Positions 8,974 to 18,531 of a DNA stretch of 64,000 nt are shown here, one piece after another. Within the stretch, counting starts at the first letter, position 1. Every line of letters starts with the position of its first letter. Origin of the DNA: Flammeovirgaceae bacterium (lineage in GTDB: Bacteria; Bacteroidota; Bacteroidia; Cytophagales; Cyclobacteriaceae); NCBI GenBank assembly GCA_016712035.1, contig JADJRT010000001.1:248001-312000 (forward strand), given 5' to 3'. The notes beneath the pieces were generated by a model. It was not told the DNA's origin and did no database searches. It worked only from the letters and a program-made list of their open reading frames with translations. The translations under genes were made by a program, and so were the position numbers.

Positions 8974-10083
8974 CTACATTATTCTCCGCCACCAGCCAGA
9001 AGGCGGAATGGAATCATTCAATAAAATTGGCTCTCCGATTAAAGGGGTAGTGATTTTTACTTGTAAGGCTTCCGCATGTTTTGTGGCGCGCTCAACGGGT
9101 TCTCTCCACGGGTGATTGGCTAAAACAAATTTCCCCCAATGTACAGGCATCAGTATTTTTGCCTTTAAATCAATTGCCGCCTGCACTGTTTCTTCCGGCA
9201 TCATATGAATATTCGGCCATTGACGATCGTATTGCCCGCACTCAAGCATGGCAATATCAAAAGGCCCAAACTTGTTTCCGATTTCTTTAAACACATCATC
9301 ATACCCCGAGTCGCCACCAATAAAAATTTTATGCTCATTGGTCTGTAAAACATACGAAGACCAAAGTGTTTTATTCCGTACAAACCCACGACCCGAAAAA
9401 TGACGGGCCGGTGTTGATGTCAATTGTATTCCGGGTAATACTTCTGATTCCTCCCACCAATCGAATTCAGTGATGTCAGCTTCGTCAATACCCCAGGTAA
9501 CAAGATGCTGCCCAACCCCTAGCGGAACAGAGAATCTTTTTACCGTTGATTTCAATTTCAATATTGTGTTATAATCCAGGTGGTCGTAATGATCGTGCGA
9601 GATAATTACCATGTCTATGGCAGGAAAATCATCTAAAGAATAAACCATGGTGCCTTCAAATGCTTTTGATCCAAAGTATTGAACCGGTGATGCCCGCTCA
9701 CTGAAAATCGGATCAACTAAAATGCGCTTGTTGTTAATTGTAATTAAATACGTGGAGTGCCCAAACCAAACGATGGTGGGCTTTTCAAAAGGGATCTCTC
9801 TTAAGTTGGTTTGCACAGAAGGTACTGTTTGCTGCGGATAGCGAAGTGAATCACTCTTCATAAATTTCCAGATCATGGAAGCATACGAGGCATCTTCTGA
9901 CAGCATGGGAGTTTCCTTCCTGTTTACAAACGCTCCGCCTTTAAAATTAGCCGATGCTTCCAGCCGTTGTTTGCGGTCGCCTTTGGGAAGATTACCAAAT
10001 GATTTTTGTTGCATAAATAAATACACGGTTAGTGCGAAAAGAAGGATAAAGATCAAAAATCCTTTGCCGATTTTCTTTAACAT
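8974..10083 (-). CDS. Membrane-anchored metallo-beta-lactamase-fold hydrolase (NAPE-PLD/RomA-like)
   Basis: 369 residues. One N-terminal membrane helix (about residues 8-24) is followed by a soluble domain. Metal-binding residues of the MBL fold are plain: HDHYDHLD (His163, His165, Asp167, His168), upstream WFGHSTYLI and VDPIFSER, then TPARHFSGRG (third His), FIGGDSGYDD (Asp) and PVHWGKF near the C-terminus. This set is typical of the NAPE-PLD/RomA/YjcS branch (COG2220-type), whose substrates include N-acyl-phosphatidylethanolamines. The exact substrate here is unknown. The gene is convergent with the S51 peptidase and downstream of the P-type ATPase, about 100 bases after that gene ends. Confidence 0.88.
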   Translation of the reverse strand: MLKKIGKGFLIFILLFALTVYLFMQQKSFGNLPKGDRKQRLEASANFKGGAFVNRKETPMLSEDASYASMIWKFMKSDSLRYPQQTVPSVQTNLREIPFEKPTIVWFGHSTYLITINNKRILVDPIFSERASPVQYFGSKAFEGTMVYSLDDFPAIDMVIISHDHYDHLDYNTILKLKSTVKRFSVPLGVGQHLVTWGIDEADITEFDWWEESEVLPGIQLTSTPARHFSGRGFVRNKTLWSSYVLQTNEHKIFIGGDSGYDDVFKEIGNKFGPFDIAMLECGQYDRQWPNIHMMPEETVQAAIDLKAKILMPVHWGKFVLANHPWREPVERATKHAEALQVKITTPLIGEPILLNDSIPPSGWWRRIM

Positions 10084-10183
10084 GGATTGATAGACGAAGA
10101 GGGGAGTGTTTTATTTTTTCTTTATTATGATCGTTTTTTTATGCTGTTTGGCTTTGCAACCTCGAAAGTTGAAAAAAAGGATT

Positions 10184-12688
10184 TCAAATCCGTTTCATCT
10201 GCCAATCCTTCCTTCTTATCCATTTGAAAATCTCCACCCACATAACCCCCGCAAAAGCAGCAGTAAGGCAAAGCAAGATTCTCTCTGCTGAAATTATTTC
10301 AAATTCAAAAATGCGTTGTAACGGACGAAAATAAATAGAGAGGAATAGAACCCCCAGAGAGATTGATAAGATCAGCGGGATTAAGGCATTTTTATAGCGG
10401 ATGGTTGTAAACACAGAATAATAAAACGAACGATTGACCAGCGTTAAAAAGAGATTGCTGAAGATTAGCGTTGTGTAAATAATGGTTCGCACTGTTGCTT
10501 CGCTTGAATCCATTTGAATAAAGTAATACCCCATCGCTAAACAGACTGTTGTGATTACCAATCCTTGCGCAATGCTTAATGATAACTCCCGCATCGAAAA
10601 AAAGGTAGAACTCATTTTACGCGGTTTTCGCGTCATGGAATTTCCCTCGATCGGTTCATTCTCAAAAATGACAGAGCAAGTCGGTCCCATAATTAATTCT
10701 AAAAAGATAACATGCACAGGAGAAAAAATATTGATGTAATCCCACATGAGAATTAATGGCATGGTTACAATAAGGATGATGGGAATGTGGATTGAGATAA
10801 TGTATTGAATCGCCTTTTTCAGATTTTCATAAATGCGTCTTCCTAACGCAACCGCTTCCGTCATGTTAAACAGATCATCATCCACCAACACCAACGAGGC
10901 CGCATTCTTTGCCACTTCGCTGCCGCGTTTACCCATAGCAATACCGATGTGTGCCGCTTTGAGTGCGGGGCCATCATTAACTCCATCGCCCGTCATAGCA
11001 ACCACTTCTCCATTGGCTTTCAACGCCTCTATCACTTTCAATTTTGCGGCCGGAAACATGCGAGCAAAAATGTTAACCTTGCGTACCTGTTCGCGCAACT
11101 CGCGATCATTCATTTCGATTACCTTATCTCCGGTTAAAATACCGGTGCCTTTTTTCATTTCTATTTGCTCGGCAATGGCAACAGCGGTTTCCGTATAATC
11201 ACCTGTAATCATTTTTACTTCAATACCCGCTTTGTAAAACTTTTGAAGCGTTGCCGCGATATTCTTTTTAGGTGGATCATAGAAACCAATCAATCCTAAA
11301 AACTGAAACTCAAATTCTTGTTGAGATAAAGGGAATTTCTGATCACCATAATCCGATCGGCCTACGGCTAGCATCCGATATCCTTTAGAGGCAAACTGTT
11401 TTGTGATGGTTAGAATCTTGTCTCGTTGATCAACAGGAAGTGTGGTCTGATTTAAGACACCTTCAACACCCCCCTTGCAGGCAATGATTCTCTCGTTCGT
11501 ATTATTGCGAAACACATGTGTCATGATGGGTGGCTTACCGCCCAAAGGATATTCATGTATTTGAGTATAGGTTAATCGTTTATCATTCGGGGCAACCGAT
11601 GCGTACACCGTATGAATTGATTTTTCCATCGCATCAAATGGAGTAGGCTCCGATGCCCACATCGCATATTCTAATACTGGATTAAAAGAGGGCGCCTCTT
11701 TTGTATAATCATATTGTCTATCCGCAGTAAAATCATAAATAACGGCAAGTCGCATTTCATTCTCCGTTATCGTTCCGGTTTTATCGGTGCAGATAACAGT
11801 AGCTGTGCCCAGCGTTTCAACCGTGTGTGGAGATCGGGCAATCACTTTTTGTTTGTACAGATGATAGGCCCCCAGCGCCATAAACGTGCTAAACGCTACA
11901 GGTATTTCTTCGGGCAATATTGACATAGCCAGCGTCAACCCTTGCAGAAGGCTGTGAAGAATATCGCGCGCCAATAAATAATTTATTCCCCAAACAATAA
12001 GGAATGCTACTATACCTACGGCAACCATCACCTTAACAAAACTCTTAATTTGTGTTTGCAGTGGCGTACGGCTTACCTCTATTTCCTCCAGGGACTGACT
12101 AATTTTACCTAACTCCGTTTGTTTGCCTACAGTATTCACCCGCGCCATACAAGATCCACTCATAATAAGAGTGCCTTGAAAAACATTACTATTTGAGCCT
12201 TCCGTTTCCTTCAGCACGGGTAGCGACTCTCCGGTAAGAATGCTTTCGTTTACCGAGAAATCGTTTTGCTTTAAAATGGTGGCATCGGCAGGAACTTTGT
12301 CGCCATCCTCCAACACGAGCAGATCATCCACTACTAATTCCTCGGCATCTATTTGATGAGTGATTCCGTTACGAATAACTTTTGCCAAGGGAGCCGTTAG
12401 TTTTTTTAATCCGGCTACAGCCGATCGGCTACGGTTTTCCTGATAAATAGAAATGCCCGACACAAACCCAAGCGCAATGATCATGATAACCGCTTCGCTA
12501 AATTCGCCCAATAGAATATAAATGGCAGCGGTACAAATCAGAATAATAAAAAGTGGCTCGGTAGCTATTTCTTTTATGACTTGCCACAGGCGATTCTGTT
12601 GCTTGCCATGCACTACATTGCGGCCATGCTTCTGGCGGCTGGCAAGCACTTGTTCATTACTAAGACCTATAAGATCGCTTTGTGCCAC
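10184..12688 (-). CDS. P-type cation-transporting ATPase (P2-like)
   Basis: 834 residues starting at GTG. All P-type landmarks are present: the actuator motif LTGES (about 151-155), phosphorylation site ICTDKTGTIT with Asp at about 302, KGGVEGVL in the nucleotide domain, ITGDYTETA, and MTGDGVNDGPALKAA. There are four N-terminal and about six C-terminal transmembrane segments. The ion-site helix before the phosphorylation site reads SILPEEIPVAF rather than the PEGLP of Ca2+ pumps, and a later helix has ELIMGPTCSVIFENEP. The family is the cation ATPase group near Ca2+/Mg2+ pumps (COG0474), but the ion is uncertain. Its start lies 8 bases from the end of the MATE gene, so the two are probably cotranscribed. 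Confidence 0.9.
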   Translation of the reverse strand: MAQSDLIGLSNEQVLASRQKHGRNVVHGKQQNRLWQVIKEIATEPLFIILICTAAIYILLGEFSEAVIMIIALGFVSGISIYQENRSRSAVAGLKKLTAPLAKVIRNGITHQIDAEELVVDDLLVLEDGDKVPADATILKQNDFSVNESILTGESLPVLKETEGSNSNVFQGTLIMSGSCMARVNTVGKQTELGKISQSLEEIEVSRTPLQTQIKSFVKVMVAVGIVAFLIVWGINYLLARDILHSLLQGLTLAMSILPEEIPVAFSTFMALGAYHLYKQKVIARSPHTVETLGTATVICTDKTGTITENEMRLAVIYDFTADRQYDYTKEAPSFNPVLEYAMWASEPTPFDAMEKSIHTVYASVAPNDKRLTYTQIHEYPLGGKPPIMTHVFRNNTNERIIACKGGVEGVLNQTTLPVDQRDKILTITKQFASKGYRMLAVGRSDYGDQKFPLSQQEFEFQFLGLIGFYDPPKKNIAATLQKFYKAGIEVKMITGDYTETAVAIAEQIEMKKGTGILTGDKVIEMNDRELREQVRKVNIFARMFPAAKLKVIEALKANGEVVAMTGDGVNDGPALKAAHIGIAMGKRGSEVAKNAASLVLVDDDLFNMTEAVALGRRIYENLKKAIQYIISIHIPIILIVTMPLILMWDYINIFSPVHVIFLELIMGPTCSVIFENEPIEGNSMTRKPRKMSSTFFSMRELSLSIAQGLVITTVCLAMGYYFIQMDSSEATVRTIIYTTLIFSNLFLTLVNRSFYYSVFTTIRYKNALIPLILSISLGVLFLSIYFRPLQRIFEFEIISAERILLCLTAAFAGVMWVEIFKWIRRKDWQMKRI

Positions 12689-12695
12689 TTGTGTT

Positions 12696-14032
12696 TCAAA
12701 TTTGTTTGTCTCTCCACTTACCAGACTTCATGTAGAAATAGGCCATCGTAAACATACTAAGCCAATAAACCCATTCGCTACCCCAGCCCCAGGCGATGGA
12801 AAGATTCCAACGCTCAAGCACAAAATATACATACACGCAATAAATTACAATCGTAATAAATTCAATCAATAGATTTACACGCGAGTTGCCCGTGCCGGTT
12901 ACTGCATTGAGCCAGATTGTTCCGACAGACATCAATAATAAAGCCACCGATACAATTCTTACAATGGGTATGGCTTCGGCAATAAATGCATCTCCCTGAC
13001 CATAGATTTGTAAAAATAAGGCGGGCACACTATTCAACAGTACAAAAATAAACAAAGAGATTCCAAGACTCAATTGAACAATGCGCTTAATCAGGGGCAT
13101 TACTTCATCTTGTCGGCCTTGGCCGATTATATTACTGACCATCGTATTGGCAGTAGCCGCGAAAGCCCAGCAAAACACTCCAAATAATCCGAAGATGTTG
13201 CGCATGGTGTTGGAGATAGCGAGTGCGCGCGGACCGTGATGCTCAATCAAAATGTAGAAAAATTCCCAACTCATAATGCTTATGGCGAATTGCAATATCA
13301 ACGGAGTGGAAATGGTGAGAATCAGCTTCATCACGGAGAAGTCAATGTTTGTTTGCTCAAAGAATGCAAAGGTCTTGTGGATGTTTTTCTTGTGAATCAC
13401 CAGATAGATCACTAGTAAGCCGGCCCCCTCGGCCACAATAGATGCATAGGCAGCACCATTAAAGCCAAGAGCAGGAAATCCAAGTTTTCCATAAATCAAT
13501 GTGTAGTCCAAAAAATATTAACCGAGGCTTCGGCTAAAGTTCCCCAAATCAAAAACCGGGTTTGATTGGTACCAACCAATAGTGCGTTGCGCATTACATA
13601 TAAATAAAGGAATGGCAGGCCCCAGATACGAATGAGTAAAAAATTTATTACTTGATCGGCAATGATTGGATCGTGTATGGTTGCCCGCAAAATAGTTGGC
13701 GCAAACAAGTAGGTTACGCCAATACCCAAGCCAGCAATTGCCAACGCAATCCAAACTCCATGAAAAAACAGTCGGCCAATTTCTTTCGGTAACCCCTGAC
13801 CAGCCCTTCGGGCGATTAATGCCTGCAGTCCGTTGTTTAAACCGTTACCAATTACTGCAAAGATTAAATAGTAAACACCTGTAATCCCCGCACTGGCCAG
13901 TTCCCGCTCACCTAATCCGCCAAGGAAAATATTGTTGGTAATAAAATTCAGTTGCGGCACCAGCATAGCCATGGAAATTGGCATTGCCATGAACAAGATT
14001 TGCCTATAGCTTGTGGTCAGCTTGAGTTCCAT
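12696..14032 (-). CDS. MATE-family multidrug/Na+ exporter (one frameshift)
   Basis: The frame is interrupted at the A-run 13510-13515 (T-run on the coding strand), where one base appears to be missing; restoring it turns VNIFWTTH-stop into ASVNIFLDYTLIYGKLG. The repaired protein is about 445 residues with 12 predicted membrane helices, a normal MATE size. The start is taken at ATG 14032 (MELKLTTSYRQILFMAMP), since the open frame upstream has no membrane or leader features. Typical MATE features are NNIFLGGLGE near the start and ALGFNGAAYAS in the middle. Role: export of cationic drugs or metabolites coupled to H+ or Na+. A TACTTTTG -7 box lies 18 bases upstream of the start. The downstream ATPase gene follows after about 8 bases. 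Confidence 0.85.
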
Positions 14033-14049
14033 TGTCAAAAAATGAGAAG

Positions 14050-14057
14050 CAAAAGTA
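14050..14057 (-). promoter_or_regulatory. Putative -7 box upstream of the MATE gene
   Basis: On the minus strand TACTTTTG matches the Bacteroidota -7 consensus TAnnTTTG exactly. It ends 18 bases before the ATG at 14032, which would give a short leader. No good TTG -33 box was found at the usual distance, so this is tentative. Confidence 0.4.
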
Positions 14058-14074
14058 CGAGAAAGATCCTCATA

Positions 14075-14099
14075 ATGGTTTATGAGGAGCACAAACCAT
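14075..14099. repeat. REP-like hairpin, copy A
   Basis: ATGGTTTATG-aggag-CACAAACCAT forms a 10-base stem with one mismatch and a 5-base purine loop. It sits between the MATE and DUF885 genes. A near-identical hairpin at 15902-15925 follows the DUF885 gene, and both are followed by GGA. These look like members of a dispersed palindromic repeat. Confidence 0.6.
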
Positions 14100-14168
14100 G
14101 GAGAGAAGCCTTTCTATAATTTCAGTTGCCAATATGAATGCCCCCCGTTATATTGAAACCAAAAAATT

Positions 14169-15875
14169 ATGATCAGTCGGCTTTGTTTCTTCTTCTGTCT
14201 TTTACTGATTAACAACCTTTTTTCTCAGCACCTTGATGATCGGCCCACTGAGGTTTATGCGCTGATCATTAACTATCAGGCTGATCGCGGAAACTTGGAG
14301 CGTTTCTATTTTGTTCAGGGTTCGCCCGAGCGCAGAGATCGGTTCATTGCCTTTTATCAAGATTATCTAAAGAAGCTGGAACAGCTACCTTTCGAAACAT
14401 TATCCACAGGTGGTAAGGTAGATTACCTGTTAACAAAACGCGACCTCGAAAACGAACTGTTTCTCCTAAATCTGGAAGCAAAAGAGGCCGCACAACTCAC
14501 TAAGTTTGTTTCGTTCGGAAATCCTATTTATGAAATTGAGAAAAAACGTAGACGGGGATATCATCTTGATAGCGAAGAAACAGCGCGTCAATTTAATGCT
14601 ATTGAGAAAAACATCTCCGGCTTTGTTAAAACTCTCTCCAAGGAGCCAAATCTTTTACCTGCATTGGCAGCCAGGGCTTCCACGATTATAAGCGGTCAGC
14701 AAGTTGCTTTAAAAAGTGTATTTGATTTTTATATTGGATATGATCCTGAATTTACCTGGTGGATAAAGAAACCTTATCACCAGCTCGATAGCACGCTGGG
14801 AAAATATTCTGCACTGCTTAAAAAGAAAGTTGATGCTTCGGCCCTTCCAAAAGATGATGGCAGTGGGATTATCGGCAACCCAATTGGAAGCGATGAGCTA
14901 ATCCGTCTTTTGCAATTCGAAATGATTCCATACACACCGGAAGAATTAATTGAAATTGCTAATAAGGAATTTGCGTGGTGCGATGCCGAATTACTCAAAG
15001 CTTCGAAAGAAATGGGTTTTGGCATGGACTGGAAAAAAGCGCAGGAGAAAGTAAAACAGAGTTTTGTGCCTGAGGGTCAACAGCCTGAAGCCATGCTGAA
15101 GCTATACGAAGAGTCCGTAGCTTTCTTAAAAAAGAACGACCTCATTACTATTCCACCGATTGCTGAAGAGACCTGGCGCATGCGCATGATGTCTCCCAAG
15201 CAACAACAAGTTAGCCCATTCTTTTTAGGAGGAGAAGTGCTGCAGATATCCTACCCAACAGATGAAATGAACCACGAAGATAAAATGATGAGCATGCGTG
15301 GAAACAATCCGCATTTTTCACGAGCCACCGTTCATCATGAATTGATAGCCGGCCACCATTTACAAGGCTTCATGAACAGACGTTATAAAGAGTATAGAAG
15401 CTACCGCAACCCATTTTGGAGTGAAGGATGGGCATTGTATTGGGAATTCATTTTGTGGGATCAGAACTTTCCACAGTCACCCGAAGACAAAATCGGGATG
15501 TTGTTCTGGCGCATGCATCGTTGTGCACGAATTATTTTCTCATTGAATTATCATTTGGGTAAATGGACCCCCCAACAATGCATCGACTTTTTAGTTGATC
15601 GGGTGGGGCATGAACGCGCCAATGCAGAAGGCGAGGTACGAAGAAGTTTTACGACTAACTATGGGCCACTTTATCAACTGGCCTATATGACGGGTGCCTT
15701 TCAGTTTTATGCGTTGAAGAAAGAGTTGGTTGATAGTGGAAAGATGACCTACAAACAATACCACGATGCAGTGATGCACGAAAACAGTATGCCTGTTGAA
15801 ATGGTACGTGCCATTCTTACTGATCAAAAGTTAAAGAAGGATTTTAAAAGTGAGTGGAGATTTTATAAGAAGTAG
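14169..15875 (+). CDS. Secreted DUF885-family metallopeptidase-like protein
   Basis: 568 residues, with signal peptide MISRLCFFFCLLLINNLFSQ. The DUF885 zinc motif is visible as HHELIAGHHLQGFMNRR (about residues 387-403), followed by SEGWALYWEFILWD (about 417-431), where the Glu in EGWA is the family's third metal ligand. The usual motif is HExxPGHHLQ; here Pro is replaced by Ala. The C-terminal part has the family run RVGHERANAEGEVRRSF and ends with QLAYMTGAFQFYAL. DUF885 proteins are widespread secreted or lipoprotein peptidase homologues; activity is inferred. It is a single-gene unit flanked on both sides by matching REP-like hairpins. Confidence 0.88.
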   Translation: MISRLCFFFCLLLINNLFSQHLDDRPTEVYALIINYQADRGNLERFYFVQGSPERRDRFIAFYQDYLKKLEQLPFETLSTGGKVDYLLTKRDLENELFLLNLEAKEAAQLTKFVSFGNPIYEIEKKRRRGYHLDSEETARQFNAIEKNISGFVKTLSKEPNLLPALAARASTIISGQQVALKSVFDFYIGYDPEFTWWIKKPYHQLDSTLGKYSALLKKKVDASALPKDDGSGIIGNPIGSDELIRLLQFEMIPYTPEELIEIANKEFAWCDAELLKASKEMGFGMDWKKAQEKVKQSFVPEGQQPEAMLKLYEESVAFLKKNDLITIPPIAEETWRMRMMSPKQQQVSPFFLGGEVLQISYPTDEMNHEDKMMSMRGNNPHFSRATVHHELIAGHHLQGFMNRRYKEYRSYRNPFWSEGWALYWEFILWDQNFPQSPEDKIGMLFWRMHRCARIIFSLNYHLGKWTPQQCIDFLVDRVGHERANAEGEVRRSFTTNYGPLYQLAYMTGAFQFYALKKELVDSGKMTYKQYHDAVMHENSMPVEMVRAILTDQKLKKDFKSEWRFYKK

Positions 15876-15901
15876 AGTCTAAAAAAGCTGATTGTTTTGT
15901 A

Positions 15902-15925
15902 ATGATTTGTGAGGACACAAACCAT
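15902..15925. repeat. REP-like hairpin, copy B
   Basis: ATGATTTGTG-agga-CACAAACCAT is a 10-base stem with one mismatch, in the gap between the convergent DUF885 and DoxX genes. It shares the right arm CACAAACCATGGA with copy A at 14075-14099. It may also help end transcription, but no T-run follows on either strand. Confidence 0.6.
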
Positions 15926-15930
15926 GGATT

Positions 15931-16368
15931 TCATTTAACATTATCAGGTTTTGCAATTAGGTTATCTACTTCCAAAAACTTTTCTTTCATTAAACTCAAC
16001 GCAAATGCTGCGGCCGAAGCACTAAAGACAGAATAATCAAAAGCTCCTTTTATTCCGGTAGCGAATGTCATGGAGAGTGCGAAAAGAAGCAAAAGCAATC
16101 CGCTTAAGCGCGCAACCAATTCTGTTTTAAATCCGACAAGCAATGCCAACGCAAAAATTATTTCAGCTATTGTTGCCATCGCTCCAAGTGCAGGTATTAT
16201 AGAATCAGGAATCCACGGGTTTATTACTTTGGTGTAGGCTAAAAAATTAGCCCAATTACCCCACACAGAAACTGATGCGCTCCATAATCCAAACCTATCT
16301 GCTACCGCAGAAAGGAAACTGAGTGCGATGGCTGCGCGGAGAAATAGTTTAATGACTTTTAGATTCAT
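15931..16368 (-). CDS. DoxX-family membrane protein
   Basis: 145 residues with four predicted membrane helices, the DoxX/SURF4-like layout. Family features are the first helix with FLRAAIALSFLSAVADRFG, LGAMATIAEIIFALALLVG around the middle, and a long last helix before a short charged tail. Members occur in quinone-linked or redox-related membrane complexes and in many poorly defined contexts. It starts only 9 bases after gdhA ends, so the two are probably one transcript. Function beyond the membrane-protein class is unknown. Confidence 0.8.
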   Translation of the reverse strand: MNLKVIKLFLRAAIALSFLSAVADRFGLWSASVSVWGNWANFLAYTKVINPWIPDSIIPALGAMATIAEIIFALALLVGFKTELVARLSGLLLLLFALSMTFATGIKGAFDYSVFSASAAAFALSLMKEKFLEVDNLIAKPDNVK

Positions 16369-16377
16369 TCCAGGCTT

Positions 16378-17730
16378 TTAAATAACCCCTTGCTCCTGCA
16401 TAGCTTTCGCTACTTTTAAAAAACCTGCTATGTTGGCGCCTACTAAATAATTACCGGGTCGTCCGTATTCTTGAGCTGTTTCTAAACAGGTTTGGTGAAT
16501 ATCTTTCATAATCACGTGCAGCTTCGCATCTACTTCGTTGCTGGTCCAATTGGTGCCCATGTAGTTTTGTGTCATCTCTAACCCTGAGGTAGCTACACCC
16601 CCCGCGTTCGAAGCCTTCCCAGGTGCATACAATACACCATTATCGATCAGCACATTGATCGCGTCAATTGTCGTGGGCATGTTCGCACCTTCACATACCA
16701 ACTTCACTTTATTCTTTACCAAATGTCCGGCATCTTTCGCGTTGAGTTCATTTTGTGTGGCACATGGAAATGCGGCATCGGCTTTAATATTCCAAAGGGG
16801 ATTATCATTCGCACCTTCTTCCGTAACATGATATTCACAACCATACTTATCTGCGTATTCTTTTATACGCCCTCTTCTATTGTTCTTCAAGTCTTTAAGA
16901 AACTCGAGTTTCTCTTGCGTAATGCCCCCTGCATCATAAATAAAACCTGCCGAGTCGGAAGCCGTAACGGCCTTGCCTCCGAGATGATTAATTTTTTCTA
17001 TTGCATACTGAGCCACATTCCCAGAGCCTGACACCAAACAGATTTTACCTTTAATCGAATCCTTTCTTTCCTGCAACATGTTTTCCGCAAAATAGATCAA
17101 CCCATAGCCGGTGGCTTCCGTACGAATTAAACTACCGCCCCAACCAATGCCTTTGCCGGTAAGCACTCCGGTAAATTCATTCTTAATTTTTTTATACGCG
17201 CCAAACAAATACCCAATCTCGCGGCCACCTACGCCAATATCACCCGCTGGTACATCCAGTCGATGACTGATATGACGCGCCAACTCACCCATAAAGGCCT
17301 GGCAAAATTTCATTACTTCATCGTCAGATTTTCCTTTCGGATCAAAATCACTTCCGCCTTTACCGCCACCCATGGGTATTCCGGTAAGTGCATTTTTAAA
17401 TATTTGTTCGAATGCTAAAAACTTTAATACGCTCGGTGTAACCGATGGATGAAACCGCAAGCCGCCTTTATAAGGCCCAATAGCACTACTCATTTGCACC
17501 CGATAGCCGCGGTTCACCTGCACGTTTCCTTTATCATCTAACCAGGTTACCCGAAAAGAAATCATACGCTCAGGCTCTAACATGCGCTCAAGCAATCGCA
17601 GTCGCATAAACTCCGGGTTGCGTTCCAGCGCGGGCCATACGGAAATAATAACCTCTTCTGCGGCCTGAATAAACTCGGGTTCGTTTGGATTACGCTTCTT
17701 TACGAGTGTGAGAATGTCTTGTTGATTCAT
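16378..17730 (-). CDS. gdhA: Glutamate dehydrogenase (NADP-type)
   Basis: 450 residues, the usual length for the hexameric bacterial enzyme. It interconverts glutamate with 2-oxoglutarate and ammonia in the cytoplasm. Visible landmarks are YKGGLRFHPSV (substrate-binding Lys), MGGGKGGSDFDPKG with the catalytic Lys at about 124, PAGDIGVGGREIGYL, the Rossmann loop VSGSGNVAQYA and CEGANMPTT in the C-terminal half. The GGGKGGSDFDPKGKS form is characteristic of the NADP-dependent GdhA group. The start is a normal ATG. With gltB at the far right end of the window, the segment carries two routes of ammonia assimilation, although the genes are 46 kb apart. DoxX follows after 9 bases. Confidence 0.96.
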   Translation of the reverse strand: MNQQDILTLVKKRNPNEPEFIQAAEEVIISVWPALERNPEFMRLRLLERMLEPERMISFRVTWLDDKGNVQVNRGYRVQMSSAIGPYKGGLRFHPSVTPSVLKFLAFEQIFKNALTGIPMGGGKGGSDFDPKGKSDDEVMKFCQAFMGELARHISHRLDVPAGDIGVGGREIGYLFGAYKKIKNEFTGVLTGKGIGWGGSLIRTEATGYGLIYFAENMLQERKDSIKGKICLVSGSGNVAQYAIEKINHLGGKAVTASDSAGFIYDAGGITQEKLEFLKDLKNNRRGRIKEYADKYGCEYHVTEEGANDNPLWNIKADAAFPCATQNELNAKDAGHLVKNKVKLVCEGANMPTTIDAINVLIDNGVLYAPGKASNAGGVATSGLEMTQNYMGTNWTSNEVDAKLHVIMKDIHQTCLETAQEYGRPGNYLVGANIAGFLKVAKAMQEQGVI

Positions 17731-17863
17731 AGAGCTCTTGAATTTTCCCGTACAAGTTAGGAGAAGTCTGGGAATTGCAATCGATTAAACCCAAATCAAT
17801 TATAATGAAATAATGCTTACCCGTATGATCACTCACATTATGAAAAAATTAAACCACCAGCAA

Positions 17864-17953
17864 AAATCCCGAAGGGATTTAACCTATGGATAACACCGTA
17901 TGAAATGCGGTGTATAAAACGGAATCTCAATCCTTACAACCCTGAAAGGGTTG
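17864..17953. repeat. REP palindrome cluster downstream of RAYT
   Basis: Three hairpins lie in 90 bases: AAATCCCGAAGGGATTT (17864-17880), ACACCG...CGGTGT (17893-17913) and CAACCCTGAAAGGGTTG (17937-17953). The first and third share the layout of a 7-base arm around a GAA loop. The last hairpin ends three bases from the transposase stop codon. The sequence AATCCC-GAA-GGGATT reappears in opposite orientation on the other side of the gene. Confidence 0.75.
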
Positions 17954-17955
17954 AA

Positions 17956-18386
17956 CTACAATAAATACTTCTCTTCAAACTGAACTCCATGTTCCTTTAG
18001 CAAGTCTATGTATTCATCTCGGAAAGTTTTGGTCCTGTGATGTTCCTCTTGATTTTTTACATAGTTGATCAGGATTTCCCTTCTATCGATGGAGTAGGTG
18101 AATGCTCCATAACCATCCTGCCAACCGCTAAACGGAGGAAAGAAACCCTTCTCCTTAATAAATTTTGTACTGGCCAATTTAATGTCTTTAACAAGATCGG
18201 CCAACGCTATCGATGGGTGGAGGTGTGTAAGGATATGAAGATGATCTTCCACGCCATTGATTTGGTAGAGATGACACTTTTTGTTTTCAAGAATACCTGC
18301 TATGTATTTGAAGAGTTCTGTACGATGGGTGTTCTGTCTTTTGTGCTGAACACGATCTGATAGTGTATTTGGGTGTAGGTGCTCAT
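17956..18386 (-). CDS. REP-associated Y1 transposase (RAYT / IS200-like), one frameshift
   Basis: The start is taken at ATG 18384-18386, giving MSTYTQIHYQIVFSTKDRTP, the standard beginning of Bacteroidota RAYTs. The frame is then lost at the GGG run 18327-18329 and resumes as HRTELFKYIAGILENKKCH, consistent with one missing C on the coding strand. HUH-nuclease hallmarks are present: GVEDHLHILTHLHPS (His-x-His pair) and the catalytic Tyr in INYVKNQEEHH near the C-terminus. GWQDGYGAFTYSI is also typical. The repaired protein is about 143 residues. RAYTs nick and move short REP palindromes; such palindromes flank this gene on both sides. It is a domesticated single-copy type gene rather than a full insertion sequence, as no other IS200 ends are seen. 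Confidence 0.85.
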
Positions 18387-18432
18387 GGTGTTGAACCACT
18401 TCGTGGTTCTGTTCATTATTATTTTCCGGTTT

Positions 18433-18479
18433 CCACCGATACAATCGGTGGCTATTTATGTTTAATCCCTTCGGGATTA
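18433..18479. repeat. REP palindrome pair upstream of RAYT
   Basis: CCACCGATACAATCGGTGG (18433-18451) has perfect 8-base arms around ACA. TAATCCCTTCGGGATTA (18463-18479) has 7-base arms around TTC. The second is the exact reverse complement of the core of the palindrome at 17864-17880, so the transposase gene lies between inverted copies of the same REP. Confidence 0.75.
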
Positions 18480-18531
18480 GTCAGTACTGTTTTTAAAGTC
18501 TTGCATTTATAGTGATAAAAATGAAGCTTAT

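Noticed and set aside
8823..9050. 75-codon plus-strand frame across the direct repeat after the S51 gene
   Set aside because: It exists only because the gene end is duplicated and runs antisense into the MBL-fold gene; no independent coding features.
17864..18479. Possible CRISPR-like array near the RAYT gene
   Set aside because: The repeats are individual hairpins of different sequence at irregular distances, with no spacer units or cas genes.
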